DNA of 64,000 bases from Anaeramoeba ignava (GCA_028826165.1 JAPDFW010000059.1:1736927-1800926); one strand, 5' to 3'. Numbered from the stretch's first letter, positions 21,001 through 36,000 are shown. Notes: generated from the sequence alone by a model not told the origin. Numbers and translations are program-made.

Positions 21001-24000
21001 TCCGTGACTCGATTGTCATCATCCGAACCTTTCAAAGAAATTAAAAAAAAATCCAAATTTAATTCTAAAAACAATTGATTATTGCAATCCTCAATGATAT
21101 CTTTGAAAACATTAAAATTGGTACTAATAAAAAAATATAAGGTGAGTATTTTGAAACAATATGTAAAGGATCAGATAGATCCAAACCCAACTAAAGGATC
21201 CTTTTTGAAACCAAAAAATATCTATGAAAATTTCAGATGAAGAAAGCAATAGGCAATATTTTCTTGTTTTGTTTCCAAATTTTTTGAGGTGTGAAACGTT
21301 TTCCGATTTAATTGATTTTAAATTGATTTTAAATTGGTTTTTAAATTGGTTTTTAAATTGGTTTTAAATTGGTTTTAAATTGATTTTAAATTGGTTTTTA
21401 AATTGGTTTTTAAATTGATTTTAAATTGATTTTAAATTGGTTTTTAAATTTTTTAAATTGGATTTTAAATTGATTTTAAATTGATTTTAAATTGATTTTT
21501 AAATTGATTTTAAATTGATTTTAAATTGGTTTTTAAATTGGTTTTAAATTGATTTTAAATTGGATTTTTAAATTGGATTTTAAATTGGGTTTTAAATTGG
21601 TTTTAAATTGGTTTTTAAAATTGGTTTTAAATTGGATTTTTTAAATTTTTTTAAATTGATTTTTAAATTGGTTTTAAATTGATTTTAAATTGGTTTTTAA
21701 ATTGATTTTAAATTGGATTTTAAATTGATTTTAAATTGGTTTTTAAATTGGGTTTTTAAAATTGGATTTTTAAATTGATTTTTAAATTTTTAAATTGGTT
21801 TTAAATTTGGTTTTAAAATTTTTTTTTAAATTGATTTTAAATTTTTTAAATTGGTTTTTAAATTGGTTTTAAATTGATTTTAAATTGATTTTAAATTGGT
21901 TTTAAATGGTTTTTTTTAAATTGGTTTTTAAATTGATTTTTAAATTGGTTTTTAAATTGATTTTTTAAATTGGTTTTAAATTGATTTTAAATTTTTTAAA
22001 TTGGATTTTAAATTGTTTTTAAATTGATTTTAAATTGGATTTTAAATTGATTTTAAATTTTAAAAATTTTAAATTGGTTTTTAAATTGTTTTAAATTTTT
22101 TAAATTGGTTTTAAAATTGGATTTTAAATTGATTTTAAATTGGTTTTTAAATTGGTTTTAAATTGGTTTTAAATTGGTTTTTAGAAATTGATTTTTAAAT
22201 TGGTTTTTTTGGATTTTAAATTGGTTTTTTTTTAAATTGGTTTTTAAATTTTTAAATTGGTTTTTAAATTGGTTTTAAATTGATTTTAAATTGGATTTTA
22301 AATTGGTTTTAAATTGTTTTTAAATTGGTTTTTTTGGTTTTAAATTGGATTTTTTAAATTGGTTTTAAAATTAAATTGATTTTTAAATTGGTTTTTAAAT
22401 TGGTTTTTTTAAATTGGTTTTTAAATTGGTTTTAAATTTTAAATTGGATTTTTAAATTGGTTTTAAATTGGTTTTTAAATTGGTTTTAAATTGGTTTTAA
22501 ATTTGGTTTTTAAATTGATTTTTGATTTTTAAATTGATTTTTTTGGATTTTAAATTGGTTTTAAATTTTTTAAAAATTGGTTTTTAAATTGGTTTTTAAA
22601 TTGGTTTTTAAATTGGTTTTTAAATTGATTTTTAAATTTGGTTTTTAAAATTGATTTTAAATTGGATTTTAAATTTAAATTTTTAAATTGATTTTAAATT
22701 GATTTTTAAATTTTTTAAATTGGTTTTTAAATTTGATTTTAAAATTGGTTTTAAAATTGGTTTTTAAATTGGTTTTTTTAAATTGGTTTTAAATTGATTT
22801 TTAAATTGGTTTTTAAATTGGATTTTAAATTGGATTTTAAATTGGTTTTTAAATTGATTTTTAAATTGATTTTAAAATTGGTTTTTTGGTTTTAAATTGA
22901 TTTTAAAATTTTTGATTTTAAATTGGATTTTTTAAATTGGATTTTAAATTGGTTTTAAATTGGTTTTAAAATTGATTTTTAAATTGGTTTTAAATTGATT
23001 TTAAATTGATTTTAAATTGATTTTTAAATTGATTTTAAATTGATTTTAAATTGGTTTTTAAATTGGTTTTAAATTGATTTTAAATTGATTTTAAATTGGT
23101 TTTAAATTGGTTTTTAAATTGATTTTAAATTGATTTTAAATTGATTTTTAAATTGATTTTTAAATTGATTTTAAATTGGTTTTAAATTGGTTTTTAAATT
23201 GGATTTTAAATTGGTTTTTAAATTGGATTTTAAATTGGTTTTTAAAATTTTTAAAATTTTAAATTGGATTTTAAATTGGTTTTTAATTTGTTTTTAAATT
23301 TTTTAAATTGATTTTAAAATTGGATTTTAAATTGGTTTTTAAATTTTTTAAATTGATTTTAAAATTTTAAATTGGTTTTTAAATTGTTTTTAAATTTTTT
23401 AAATTGGGTTTTTAATTGGGTTTTAAATTGATTTTTAAAATTGGATTTTAAATTGGTTTTAAATTGATTTTAAATTGGTTTTAAATTGGTTTTAAATTGA
23501 TTTTAAATTGATTTTTAAATTGGTTTTAAATTGGTTTTAAATTGGATTTTAAATTGGATTTTAAATTGATTTTAAATTGATTTTAAATTGATTTTAAATT
23601 GGTTTTTAAATTGGTTTTAAATTGATTTTAAATTGATTTTTAAATTGGTTTTAAATTGATTTTAAATTGGATTTTAAATTGATTTTAAATTGGTTTTAAA
23701 TTGATTTTAAATTGATTTTAAATTGAGTTTTAAATTGGTTTTAAATTGATTTTAAATTGATTTTAAATTGGTTTTTTAGGAGGTGTGATTTTAAATTGGT
23801 TTTAAAATTGGATTTTTAAAATTTTAAATTGATTTTTGATTTTAAATTGGTTTTTAAATTGGTTTTAAATTGATTTTTAAATTGGTTTTTAAATTTTTGG
23901 GTTTTTAAATTGATTGGTTTTTAAATTGATTTTTTAAAATTTTAAATTGATTTTAAATTGGTTTTAAATTGATTTTAAATTGATTTTTAAATTGATTTTT

Positions 24001-27000
24001 AAATTGATTTTTTTTGTTTTAAATTGGTTTTAAATTGGTTTTTAAATTGGTTTTTAAATTTTTTAAATTGGTTTTTAAATTGATTTTAATTGGTTTTTAA
24101 ATTGGTTTTTAAAATTGATTTTTTAAATTGTTTTTAAATTGGTTTTTAAATTGGTTTTAAATTGGATTTTTAAATTGATTTTAAATTGGTTTTAAATTGA
24201 TTTTTTTTAAATTGGTTTTAAAATTTTTAAATTGGTTTTAAATTGGATTTTAAATTGATTTTTAAATTGATTTTAAATTGGTTTTTAAATTGGTTTTTAA
24301 ATTGATTTTAAATTGGTTTTAAATTGATTTTAAATTGGTTTTAAATTGATTTTAAATTGATTTTAAATTGGTTTTTAAATTGATTTTAAATTGGTTTTTA
24401 AATTGGTTTTAAATTGATTTTAAATTGGTTTTTAAATTGATTTTTAAATTGATTTTAAATTGATTTTTAAATTGATTTTTGATTTTTAAATTGGTTTTTA
24501 AATTGATTTTTAAATTGGTTTTTAAATTGGTTTTTAAATTGATTTTTAAATTGATTTTAAATTTTGGATTTTTAAATTGATTTTAAATTGATTTTAAATT
24601 GGTTTTTAAATTGATTTTAAATTGATTTTAAATTGGTTTTTAAATTGATTTTTAAATTGGATTTTTAAATTGATTTTAAATTGGTTTTAAATTGATTTTA
24701 AATTGATTTTAAATTGGTTTTAAATTGATTTTTAAATTGGTTTTAAATTGGTTTTAAATTGGATTTTAAATTGGATTTTAAATTGATTTTAAATTGATTT
24801 TTAAATTGGTTTTTAAATTGGATTTTAAATTGATTTTAAATTGGTTTTTAAAATTGATTTTTAAATTGGTTTTTGATTTTTTTAAATTGATTTTAAATTG
24901 GTTTTTAAATTTTAAATTGATTTTTAAATTGGATTTTAAATTGGATTTTTAAATTGATTTTAAATTGATTTTAAATTGATTTTTAAATTGATTTTAAATT
25001 GGTTTTTAAATTGATTTTAAATTGGTTTTAAATTGGTTTTTAAATTGGTTTTAAATTGGTTTTAAATTGATTTTAAATTGGTTTTTAAATTGGTTTTTTG
25101 GTTTTAAATGGTTTTTTAAATTGGTTTTAGGGTTAAGGTTTTTAAATTGATTTTTAAATTGGTTTTTAAATTGATTTTAAATTGATTTTAAATTGAATTT
25201 TAAATTGGTTTTTAAATTGATTTTGATTTTTAAATTGGTTTTTAAATTGATTTTAAAAATTGATTTTAAATTGATTTTTTTTTAAATTGATTTTTAAATT
25301 GTTTTAAATTTGGTTTTTAAATTGATTTTTAAATTTTAAAATTTTTTGATTTTTAAAATTGATTTTAAATTGTTTTTTAAATTGATTTTAAATTGATTTT
25401 TTAAATTGGTTTTTAAAATTGGTTTTTAAATTGATTTTAAATTGTTTTTTAAATTGATTTTAAATTGGTTTTTTAAATTGATTTTTAAAATTTTTGGTTT
25501 TAAATTTTTAAAATTTTAAATTTTAAATTGATTTTTATAAATTGATTTTTAAATTGATTTTAAATTTTTTTAAATTGGTTTTTAAATTGGTTTTTAAATT
25601 GGTTTTAAATTGATTTTAAATTGATTTTTAAATTGGATTTTAAATTGATTTTAAAATTTTTAAATTGGATAAAATTTTAAATTGATTTTAAATTGGTTTT
25701 TAAATTGATTTTAAATTGGTTTTTAAATTGATTTTAAATTGATTTTAAATTGTTTTTAAATTGGTTTTAAATTTGATTTTTAAATTGATTTTTAAATTTT
25801 AAATTGATTTTAAATTGGTTTTAAATTTTTTAAATTGGTTTTAAATTGATTTTTAAATTGTTTTTAATTTGATTTTAAATTGATTTTAAATTTGATTTTA
25901 AATTGGTTTTTAAATTGATTTTAAATTGGTTTTTAAATTGGATTTTAAATTGGATTTTAAATTGATTTTTAAATTGGTTTTTAAATTTGGTTTTTAAATT
26001 GGATTTTAAATTGATTTTAAATTGGTTTTAAATTGATTTTAAATTGATTTTAAATTGGTTTTTAAATTGATTTTAAATTGATTTTAAATTGGTTTTAAAT
26101 TGATTTTAAATTGATTTTTAAATTGATTTTAAATTGATTTTAAATTGATTTTTAAATTGATTTTAAATTGATTTTAAATTGATTTTAAATTGGTTTTAAA
26201 TTGGATTTTAAATTGGTTTTTAAATTGGTTTTAAATTGGATTTTAAATTGGTTTTAAATTGATTTTAAATTGATTTTAAATTGATTTTAAATTGATTTTA
26301 AATTGATTTTAAATTGATTTTAATTTGATTTTAAATTGATTTTAAATTGGTTTTTAAATTGGATTTTAAATTGATTTTTTAAAATTGGTTTTAAATTTGA
26401 TTTTTAAATTGGTTTTTAAATTGATTTTAAAATTGATTTTTAAATTGATTTTTAAATTGGATTTTAAATTGATTTTAAATTGATTTTTTTAAATTAAATT
26501 GATTTTAAATTGGTTTTAAATTGATTTTTAAATTGGTTTTAAATTGATTTTTAAATTGGATTTTAAATTGGATTTTAAATTGATTTTAAATTGATTTTAA
26601 ATTGATTTTAAATTGGATTTTAAATTGGATTTTTAAATTGATTTTTAAATTGGTTTTAAATTGATTTTAAATTGATTTTAAATTGGTTTTTAAATTGATT
26701 TTAAATTGATTTTAAATTGGATTTTTTAAATTGATTTTTAAATTGATTTTTAAATTGATTTTAAAATTGATTTTTAAATTGATTTTAAATTTTAAATTGA
26801 TTTTTAAATTGATTTTAAATTGATTTTAAATTGATTTTAAAATTTTTGATTTTAAATTTTTTAAATTGATTTTAATTTGGTTTTTAAATTGATTTTTAAA
26901 TTGATTTTAAAAAATTTTAAATTGATTTTTAAATTGATTTTAAATTGATTTTTAAATTGATTTTTAAATTTTAAATTTTTTAAATTGATTTTTTTTTAAA

Positions 27001-30000
27001 AAAATTGATTTTAAATTGATTTTTAAATTGATTTTTAAATTGGTTTTAAATTGATTTTAAAATTGGTTTTTAAATTGATTTTAAATTGATTTTTAAATTG
27101 ATTTTTTAAATTGATTTTTTAAATTGGATTTTAAATTGGTTTTTAAATTGATTTTTAAATTGATTTTTAAATTGATTTTAAATTTTTTTAAATTGGTTTT
27201 AAAATTATTTTTAAATTTTAAATTGATTTTAAATTGATTTTTAAATTGGTTTTAAATTGGTTTTTAAATTGATTTTAAATTGATTTTTAAATTGGTTTTA
27301 AATTGGTTTTAAATTGATTTTAAATTGATTTTAAATTGGATTTTAAATTGGTTTTAAATTGATTTTAAATTGATTTTAAATTGGTTTTTAAATTGATTTT
27401 AAATTGATTTTAAATTGATTTTTAAATTGATTTTAAATTGGTTTTAAATTGATTTTAAATTGATTTTTAAATTGGTTTTAAATTGATTTTAAATTGATTT
27501 TAAATTTGGTTTTTAAATTGATTTTTAAATTGATTTTAAATTGATTTTAAATTGATTTTAAATTGGTTTTTAAATTGATTTTAAATTGATTTTAAATTGA
27601 TTTTAAATTGATTTTAAATTGATTTTTAAATTGGTTTTAAATTGGTTTTAAATTGATTTTTAAATTGATTTTAAATTGATTTTAAATTGATTTTAAATTG
27701 ATTTTAAAATTGTTTTTAAATTGATTTTAAAATTTTTTAAATTGATTTTAAATTGGTTTTGATTTTAAATTGGTTTTTTTGATTTTAAATTGATTTTAAA
27801 TTGATTTTAAATTTTTTTAAATTTTTTAAATTGATTTTAAATTGATTTTAAATTGGTTTTTTTAAATTGATTTTTTTAAATTGGTTTTTAAATTGATTTT
27901 TAAATTGGTTTTAAATTGATTTTAAATTTTGATTTTTAAATTGATTTTAAATTGATTTTAAATTGGTTTTTAAATTGATTTTAAATTTTTTTTAAATGAT
28001 TTTTTTTTTAAATTGATTTTTAAATTTTAAATTGATTTTAAATTGATTTTAAAAATTGATTTTTAAATTGGTTTTAAATTGATTTTAAAAATTGATTTTA
28101 AATTGATTTTAAATTGGTTTTAAATTGATTTTAAATTGGTTTTAAATTGATTTTAAATTGATTTTAAATTGGTTTTAAATTGATTTTAAATTGATTTTAA
28201 ATTGTTTTTAAATTGATTTTAAATTTATTTTAAATTGATTTTAAATTGATTTTAAAATTTTTTGTGATTTTTAAATTGATTTTAAATTGGGGGGATTTTT
28301 TAAAATTGGTTTTAAATTGATTTTTAAATTGATTTTAAATTGATTTTAAATTGATTTTAAATTGGTTTTAAATTGATTTTAAATTGATTTTAAATTGGTT
28401 TTTAAATTGATTTTAAATTGGTTTTAAATTGGTTTTTAAATTGATTTTAAATTGATTTTAAATTGGTTTTAAATTGATTTTAAATTGATTTTAAATTGGT
28501 TTTTAAATTGATTTTAAATTGGTTTTTAAAAAATTGGTTTTAAATTGATTTTTTTAAATTGGTTTTAAATTGATTTTAAATTGGTTTTTAAATGGTTTTA
28601 AATTGATTTTAAATTGGATTTTAAATTGGTTTTAAATTGGTTTTAAATTGGTTTTAAATTGATTTTAAATTGATTTTAAATTGGATTTTAAATTGGTTTT
28701 TAATTGGTTTTAAATTGGATTTTAAATTGGATTTTTAAATTGATTTTAAATTGATTTTGAACTAATTTTCGTGTTAGATTTATCCACTCTTTTGCATTTT
28801 TTCGGAATTGTTTGAATTTATTAGTTTTCCACCCCTTTTTATTTGGATTTTAATCGAGTTTATTGTAGTTAAAATGTAGGATTATTGATTTTTTTGTAGA
28901 AATGATATTAAAAAGTGGAAATAATTGGATATTTTTCGGAAATCTTTTTGCAAAATGAGAAGCGAAAAGATTGGCATGCAATCGAATTAAAAATGAAAAC
29001 CGAAAATGAATGAGTTCAAATATTTTATATTTCCAAGAAGGGAAATGAAAAATGAAAAATGAAAAATAAGCTAACAAAGCCAACAGAAAAAAATTTTTTT
29101 TATCATTTTTTATCATTTTTTTTCTTCTTTTTTAAGTTTTGTATGCAAAATCGATCAAATTGCTGGTTTTCAAGCGCCAATAACTATATAGAACATATAT
29201 ATTCAGAAAAGAGTTATGGAGGTGTTCAAGTATGTGCTAGCTGTTGGGCAAAACTAATCAAAAAGGTATTAAAAAATTTTCCTGTTCAGATAAAAATGAA
29301 TATCACAACGAAAAATAGCAATCATCTCGATTTTTGAGGGAAGCATGAATGAAACTTTTTTTTTCATGTATTCATGCCTCTTCATCACTTTTTGTTTTTC
29401 AAAATCAAGAAATAAATGAAAAACCAAAATTCAATTTTTTGATTCTTAATGAAAAAGGGTTGGATTTCCCATGAATTTTAATAATGATCTAAGTTGATTT
29501 TTCTTGAAAAAAAATACGCAAAACAATGGCCATTGGGGAATCAATAAATAAAAATATGAGAGGGAGAAAGAAAACAACCAGGAGAAAAAAAAATTTTTTT
29601 TCATAAATAACAAAAAAATATTAAAATATAAGTTCAATCTAACCAAAACTCATTTATACTAAAAATTTTTACTTTTTTATTTATTTAGTTAAAAGAAAAT
29701 GAAAAACTAAAACAATTGGAAAAATGCCAAGCTGATCTGGAAAAGGCCAAAGAAAAAATCATATGGTTAAAAGGAGAATTAAGAAAAAATAAATATCAAA
29801 AAAACGAAAAAATCAAAGAAAATAAGCGCCTCGATAGACAAATTGAAATAAAAACTAATTATAGTAAAAAGCTCCTCGAAACCAAAAAAAAATTATCGGA
29901 AAAAAACCAAGATCTTAAAAAAAAAAAAAAAAAAATCGCAAATGAATTGGAGAAAACAAAAAAAGAAATTGGAACAACAGAAAACCCCTTGATCGTGGAG

Positions 30001-33000
30001 TTACGACAAGAAAAAGACAAAAGAATGTATGAAGATTCTTATAGTAAGATTGTTTCACAAGTTGCTTGTTTCACACTTTCTCAAACGGCTGCTGCGGAAA
30101 GTATGAAGGCTTTCTTGTATTGGATTGAGGATTTTTTATTTGAGAAATATAAATTCTCAATAAATATCGAACCCAAAACGTTACACGCCCAAACCGTAGC
30201 GGAATTTATCAAAGACTCAGCTTTCAAATTAGACCTTGTAACAAAAGAGGCTTTGAGAAGAACAAAATATTGGGCAATTGCCGTGGATGAAACAAAACGA
30301 TACCAAATTCGTTTACTTGCAATTGTAATTTGGATAAGAGCGACAAAACAAAATAATGAAAATAATGAAAATGAAAATAATGAAAATAATGAAAATAATG
30401 AAAATAATGAAAATAATGAAAATAATGAAAATGAAAATATTATTGAAAATAATGAAAATGAAAATATTATTGAAAATAATGAAAATGAAAATAATATTGA
30501 AAATAATGAAAATGAAAATAATATTGAAAATAATAAAAATAATATTGAAAATAATATTGAAAATAATGAAAATGAAAATAATATTGAAAATAATATTGAA
30601 AATAATATTGAAAATAATATTGAAAATGAAAATAATATTGAAAGTAATATTGAAAATAATGAAAATAATGAAAATAACGATCCAAATAAAAAAATTAAAA
30701 AAACTTTGTGGAAAAGAGGAAAAAAAAAGTTTTTCATGGTATCAAGAAAAATGGTACCCAGAGTTATTGCTGTATGTGAAATATCAAAGGGGGATGCGAA
30801 AGCCATTTTTAACAAAATAACAAAGGCTATAGAAGAAATTATGAAACAAGGAATGAATAATGATGAGACTCTAGATCTCAATGATATTTATGCCAAATGC
30901 ACTTATTTCTTATCAGATAATTGTGTAACAATGATTGGAAAACTTGGTGGTCTCGCCAAACTGATAGGAGATTATATAAATTCAATTAAAAATAATGAAA
31001 GTTTTTTACAAGTTGGGTGTTTAGAGCATCAGGGAAATCTGATTTATGCTCATTTTTCGTTGACCATTTTTCCTTCTGATTCTCGACAAATGAACAAATT
31101 TTTCAAATTAGCTCAGCTTACTTCTACTCAACTGAATAAAAATGGAGCTTTTCAGGCCTGGTTATTATTAAAATTTGAAACCAGAAATCTTGAAGGACCT
31201 CGTGTTTCCGCTACAAGATTTGGGACTGAAGCCATTCAATTTTGTTCTTTGTTGTCGTTTTACCCGAATATGATTGAGTGGGTGGAAGAGAATACGGACA
31301 CGAAATCAGATGAGATTCTTGAACTCTTGTTAGATTATAAGTTTTCATTTTCTGTTTTGATTATCGGTATCTCGTGGCTCGTTTGGTATGGGTCATTTAT
31401 TACTCAGATCAATCAAGAGATGAAAGTATGTGAATTGGAGAATATTATCAATGAATTAATTGGTCAAGGAGAAAAAATCGCAAATATTGAAGAAAATTTT
31501 TTCGATAAATTTGTGGGCATGTTCAAAAACACTAAAAAAGTGGAAAAAGAAGTTGGAATATTAAAAGCACTTTGGGATGAAGGAGAAATGAAATTAAAGA
31601 AATTGAGAAAAGAAAAAAATATGGAATACGATAAATTGGAAATTGAAAGAAAAATAGTCTGTACATTTGGCCAAAAATTTTCAGGAGTTTTTAAGGATTT
31701 TTCAAAAAATCTGATCCAAATGCCTGACTTAGTGGATAAAAATCAACTGATTGTACCATCCAACAAATTTGTAGAAGGGATTTTTTCAAATTGTGAAAGG
31801 CAGATGAGTAAAGGCCTGCATATGAAAAATAAAAATTTAGATAGCGCTCTCAAAAATAGCCAGTATCACCGTGATCAAAAAGACGGGATATTTACCGATT
31901 TGTACGACACTGTAGAAAAAAATTCGGGAAGGAAATCAAGAAATAAGATGAGAAGACAAAGTGAGGATTCACAAGTTTTTTTAGAAAGGGATAAAATAAA
32001 TGAGGAAAAATTAAAAATTCAAATGGAAAAAGAAAAGGAAAATGTCAGGAAGATAGCAAATTCTCAAAAAGGTCAAAACTCAAAAGATAAGAATCAACAA
32101 AAGATGCCCAAATCTCAAAAAATGGAGAAGAAAAAAAGAAAAGAGAATTCTGACGCCCTTGGTTTGGACCAACTCAATGACCAAATTAATGAATTTAGTT
32201 CTCAAATAGGAAGAAGACGAATAACCCGCTCTTTCTCTCAATCCCAAAGAACTTTAGCAATCACTGAGAGCAAGAAGGAATCCACAAATAATTTGTGAGC
32301 ATTTTAAACACTCTGAGTTTCCATTCAAGGCTCAAAAAAGAAAGAGGAATGCCTGATTAAGATTTCTTGATCTTCTTGGCAATTTTGAATCGAAAACAGT
32401 GAATAACCCAGAGAATGAGATTCGTTGCTTCATTGAAGGAATAATCTTGGCGTAAAGAAATGGTTATAAGACGATTAGATTGTAAAAAAGATCAAGAGAA
32501 AATTCTGATAATTGAAATGAAATCTACTCATAGTTTCACTTCCCACCTTGAATTCGCAACTCCACATGCTATAATGAGAATCATCAAATCAGCTATCCAA
32601 TAATCCATCTCAATCATCCGATAGAACCTTTTTCGTCTCACAAAAATTATGCTGAATCTCCCCAAAAGAAAATTCTCTTCTCCAAAAGTAATTCTTTAGA
32701 GAAGGAAAAAAATATTCAATGTTTTTGAGTTTACATCCTGGAATCAGAAGATGAAATTAGCAAATGAGATTCATAAAAAAGGATTTCCTTGAGATTCAAA
32801 GCAGCATCACTTTATCAAATCAATATCAAAAAAGGCTCAAGTTCATCTGAATTGCCCCTCTCAGCAATTGATCATTCATGACTAGTCGTGTAATCCCATA
32901 AATGGACATATGAGGGTCTTGTATAATGGAAAATAAAAGATTTTTTTGAAACAATATTGCTTGCCAATAGTCCACTCAAGGTACTACTGAAAAAAAAAAT

Positions 33001-36000
33001 AAAACAAGAATATTTCTTCCTAATTAGAAAGTATTTTTCCAGGATATACAGCCAAAAGCCAATAATTCATTGATTCAAATCTTCTCAATTGTCTTAAAGG
33101 GATGATAGATGAAAAAAAATGTAATTCATTTTTATTAAAGGAAAAATGGTGATGGGAGAACTCTTTATCAGATGTAATGCAATTCACAGTGAATTATTCT
33201 TCGTTTAAAAAAAGATTATGTCCTTTAATGCTTGATGAAAATGTAGTTAAAATACAAGCAACCTGCTAATATAATTCCAAGAAAATGTTCAAATAAAGGA
33301 AAGAGGTGTTATCTATTGAAGAAGATGAAAAGGTATTTTTTTTATCCAATATCATTCACTACTCCTACTTGGTACAAATCTGTCTTCGTTTTGAGAATTG
33401 AAAAATGGAGAACCTCATGTTTCATAACTAATCAAGTCTCCCAATTTAAACAGAAAACAATGAATTTGGGGATTTCCTCATTTCAGATGAGATATTCCTT
33501 TTTCTAAAATGTCAATTTCCCCCCTTATTATTAATCAACTTTGTTACAAGCGACTTGTTTAATCCCAAATTTTCTGGGATATACAAAAATTCAGAAAATT
33601 GCCATTAAGATGAAAATATTTTTTTAGATGGAAACCAATAATATATAGCACTTTGACCCTTCGACTACTTGATTCTTTGACTCTTTGACCCTTTTACTCT
33701 TTTACTCTTTGATTCTTTGATTCTTTGATTCTTTGATTCTTTTATTCTTTTATTCTTTGATTCTTTGATTCTTTGATTCTTTGATTCTTTGATTCTTTGA
33801 TTCTTTGATTCTTTGATTCTTTTACTCTTTGGTTCTTTGATTCTTTGACTCTTTAATTCTTTGATTCTTTGATTCTTTGATTCTTTGATTCTTTGATTCT
33901 TTGATTCTTTGATTCTTTGATTCTTTGATTCTTTGATTCTTTGATTCTTTGATTCTTTGATTCTTTGATTCTTTGATTCTTTAATTCTTTTACTCTTTGA
34001 CTCTTTGATTCTTTGATTCTTTGATTCTTTTACTCTTTGACTCTTTGACTCTTTGATTCTTTGATTCTTTGATTCTTTTGATTCTTTTACTCTTTGATTC
34101 TTTGACTCTTTGATTCTTTGATTCTTTTGACTCTTTGATTCTTTGATTCTTTGATTCTTTAATTCTTTTATTCTTTAATTCTTTGATTCTTTGATTCTTT
34201 GATTCTTTGATTCTTTGATTCTTTGATTCTTTGACTCTTTGATTCTTTGATTCTTTGACTCTTTGATTCTTTGATTCTTTTGATTCTTTGATTCTTTGAT
34301 TCTTTGATTCTTTGATTCTTTGATTATTTGATTCTTTTGATTCTTTGATTCTTTGATTCTTTGACTCTTTGATTCTTTGACTCTTTGATTCTTTGACTCT
34401 TTGATTCTTTAATTCTTTGATTCTTTGATTCTTTTACTCTTTGATTCTTTGATTCTTTGATTCTTTGATTCTTTGATTCTTTGATTCTTTGATTCTTTGA
34501 TTCTTTGATTCTTTGATTCTTTTACTCTTTGACTCTTTGACTCTTTAATTCTTTGATTCTTTGATTCTTCGATTCTTTGACTCTTTGATTCTTTGACTTT
34601 TTGATTATTTTATTTTTTAATTCTTTGACTCTTTGATTCTTTGATTCTTTGACTCTTTGACTCTTTGATTCTTTGATTCTTTGATTCTTTGATTCTTTAC
34701 TCTTTGATTCTTTGATTCTTTGATTCTTTGACTCTTTGATTCTTTGATTCTTTGATTCTTTGATTCTTTGATTCTTTGATTCTTTGATTCTTTGATTCTT
34801 TGATTCTTTGATTCTTTTGACTCTTTGATTCTTTGATTCTTTTGATTCTTTTGATTCTTTTGACTCTTTGATTCTTTTGATTCTTTGATTCTTTTGATTC
34901 TTTGATTCTTTGATTCTTTGACTCTTTGATTATTTGATTCTTTGATTCTTTTACTCTTTGACTCTTTGATTCTTTGATTCTTTGATTCTTTGATTCTTTG
35001 ATTCTTTGATTCTTTGATTCTTTGATTCTTTGATTCTTTGATTCTTTGATTCTTTGACTCTTTGATTCTTTGATTCTTTGATTCTTTGACTCTTTGATTA
35101 TTTTTGATTTTTATTCTTTGATTCTTTGATTCTTTTATTCTTTGACTCTTTGATTCTTTGACTCTTTGATTATTTGATTCTTCGATTCTTTGACTCTTTG
35201 ACTCTTTGATTCTTTGACTCTTTAATTCTTTGATTATTCGATTCTTTTACTCTTTGACTCTTTGATTCTTTGACTCTTTGATTCTTTGATTCTTTTACTC
35301 TTTGACTCTTTGATTCTTTTACTCTTTGACTCTTTGATTAATTCTTTGATTCTTTCGATTCTTTTACTCTTTGACTCTTTGACTCTTTGATTCTTTGACT
35401 CTTTGATTCTTTGATTCTTTGACTTTTTGATTATTTTATTTTTTAATTCTTTGACTCTTTGATTCTTTTACTCTTTGACTCTTTGACTCTTTGACTCTTT
35501 GATTATTTGATTCTTCGATTCTTTTACTCTTTGACTCTTTGATTCTTTGACTCTTTGATTCTTTGATTATTTTATTTTTTAATTCTTTGACTCTTTAATT
35601 CTTTGACTCTTTAATTCTTTGACTCTTTGATTCTTTCACTCTTTGACTCTTTAATTCTTTGACTCTTTGATTCTTCGATTCTTTGACTCTTTGACTCTTT
35701 GATTATTTGACTCTTTGATTATTTTATTTTTTAATTCTTTGATTTCGGAAATTTGTCTCAATGGATGAGTGAGTGAAAGGGCGAGTAAGTAAGTGAGTAA
35801 GGGAAAGGGTTGGTGAGTAAGTGAGCAAGGGAAAGGGTGAGCGAGATCGGGTTCTGTTCCAAATTTGTTTCGGAATAGGGGAATTTCAAGGTTTGGGTTT
35901 GAATTTTGAAAATTTCCATTTGAAAAGATTCATTTTTTTTTTGTTTGGGGAAGTTAGTGATTATTTTGAAATTTGTTTTTTTTTGAGATTCTAAAAGGAA

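Noticed and set aside
20951-21032. tRNA gene (GGTTCGAAT resembles a T-arm)
   Set aside because: No acceptor stem, D-arm or anticodon arm can be drawn on either strand; the arms simply form a long hairpin.
21301-28760. CRISPR-like or clustered spacer array
   Set aside because: Units are contiguous 11-12-bp repeats with no unique spacers, in a eukaryotic genome; this is a satellite.
29446-29646. 66-codon minus-strand frame inside the transposase intron
   Set aside because: Phe/Leu/Ser-rich frame in AT-rich DNA without motif or conserved context.
30081-30881. 266-codon minus-strand frame rich in Phe/Ser/Leu
   Set aside because: Antisense shadow of the transposase insert repeat; no independent motif.
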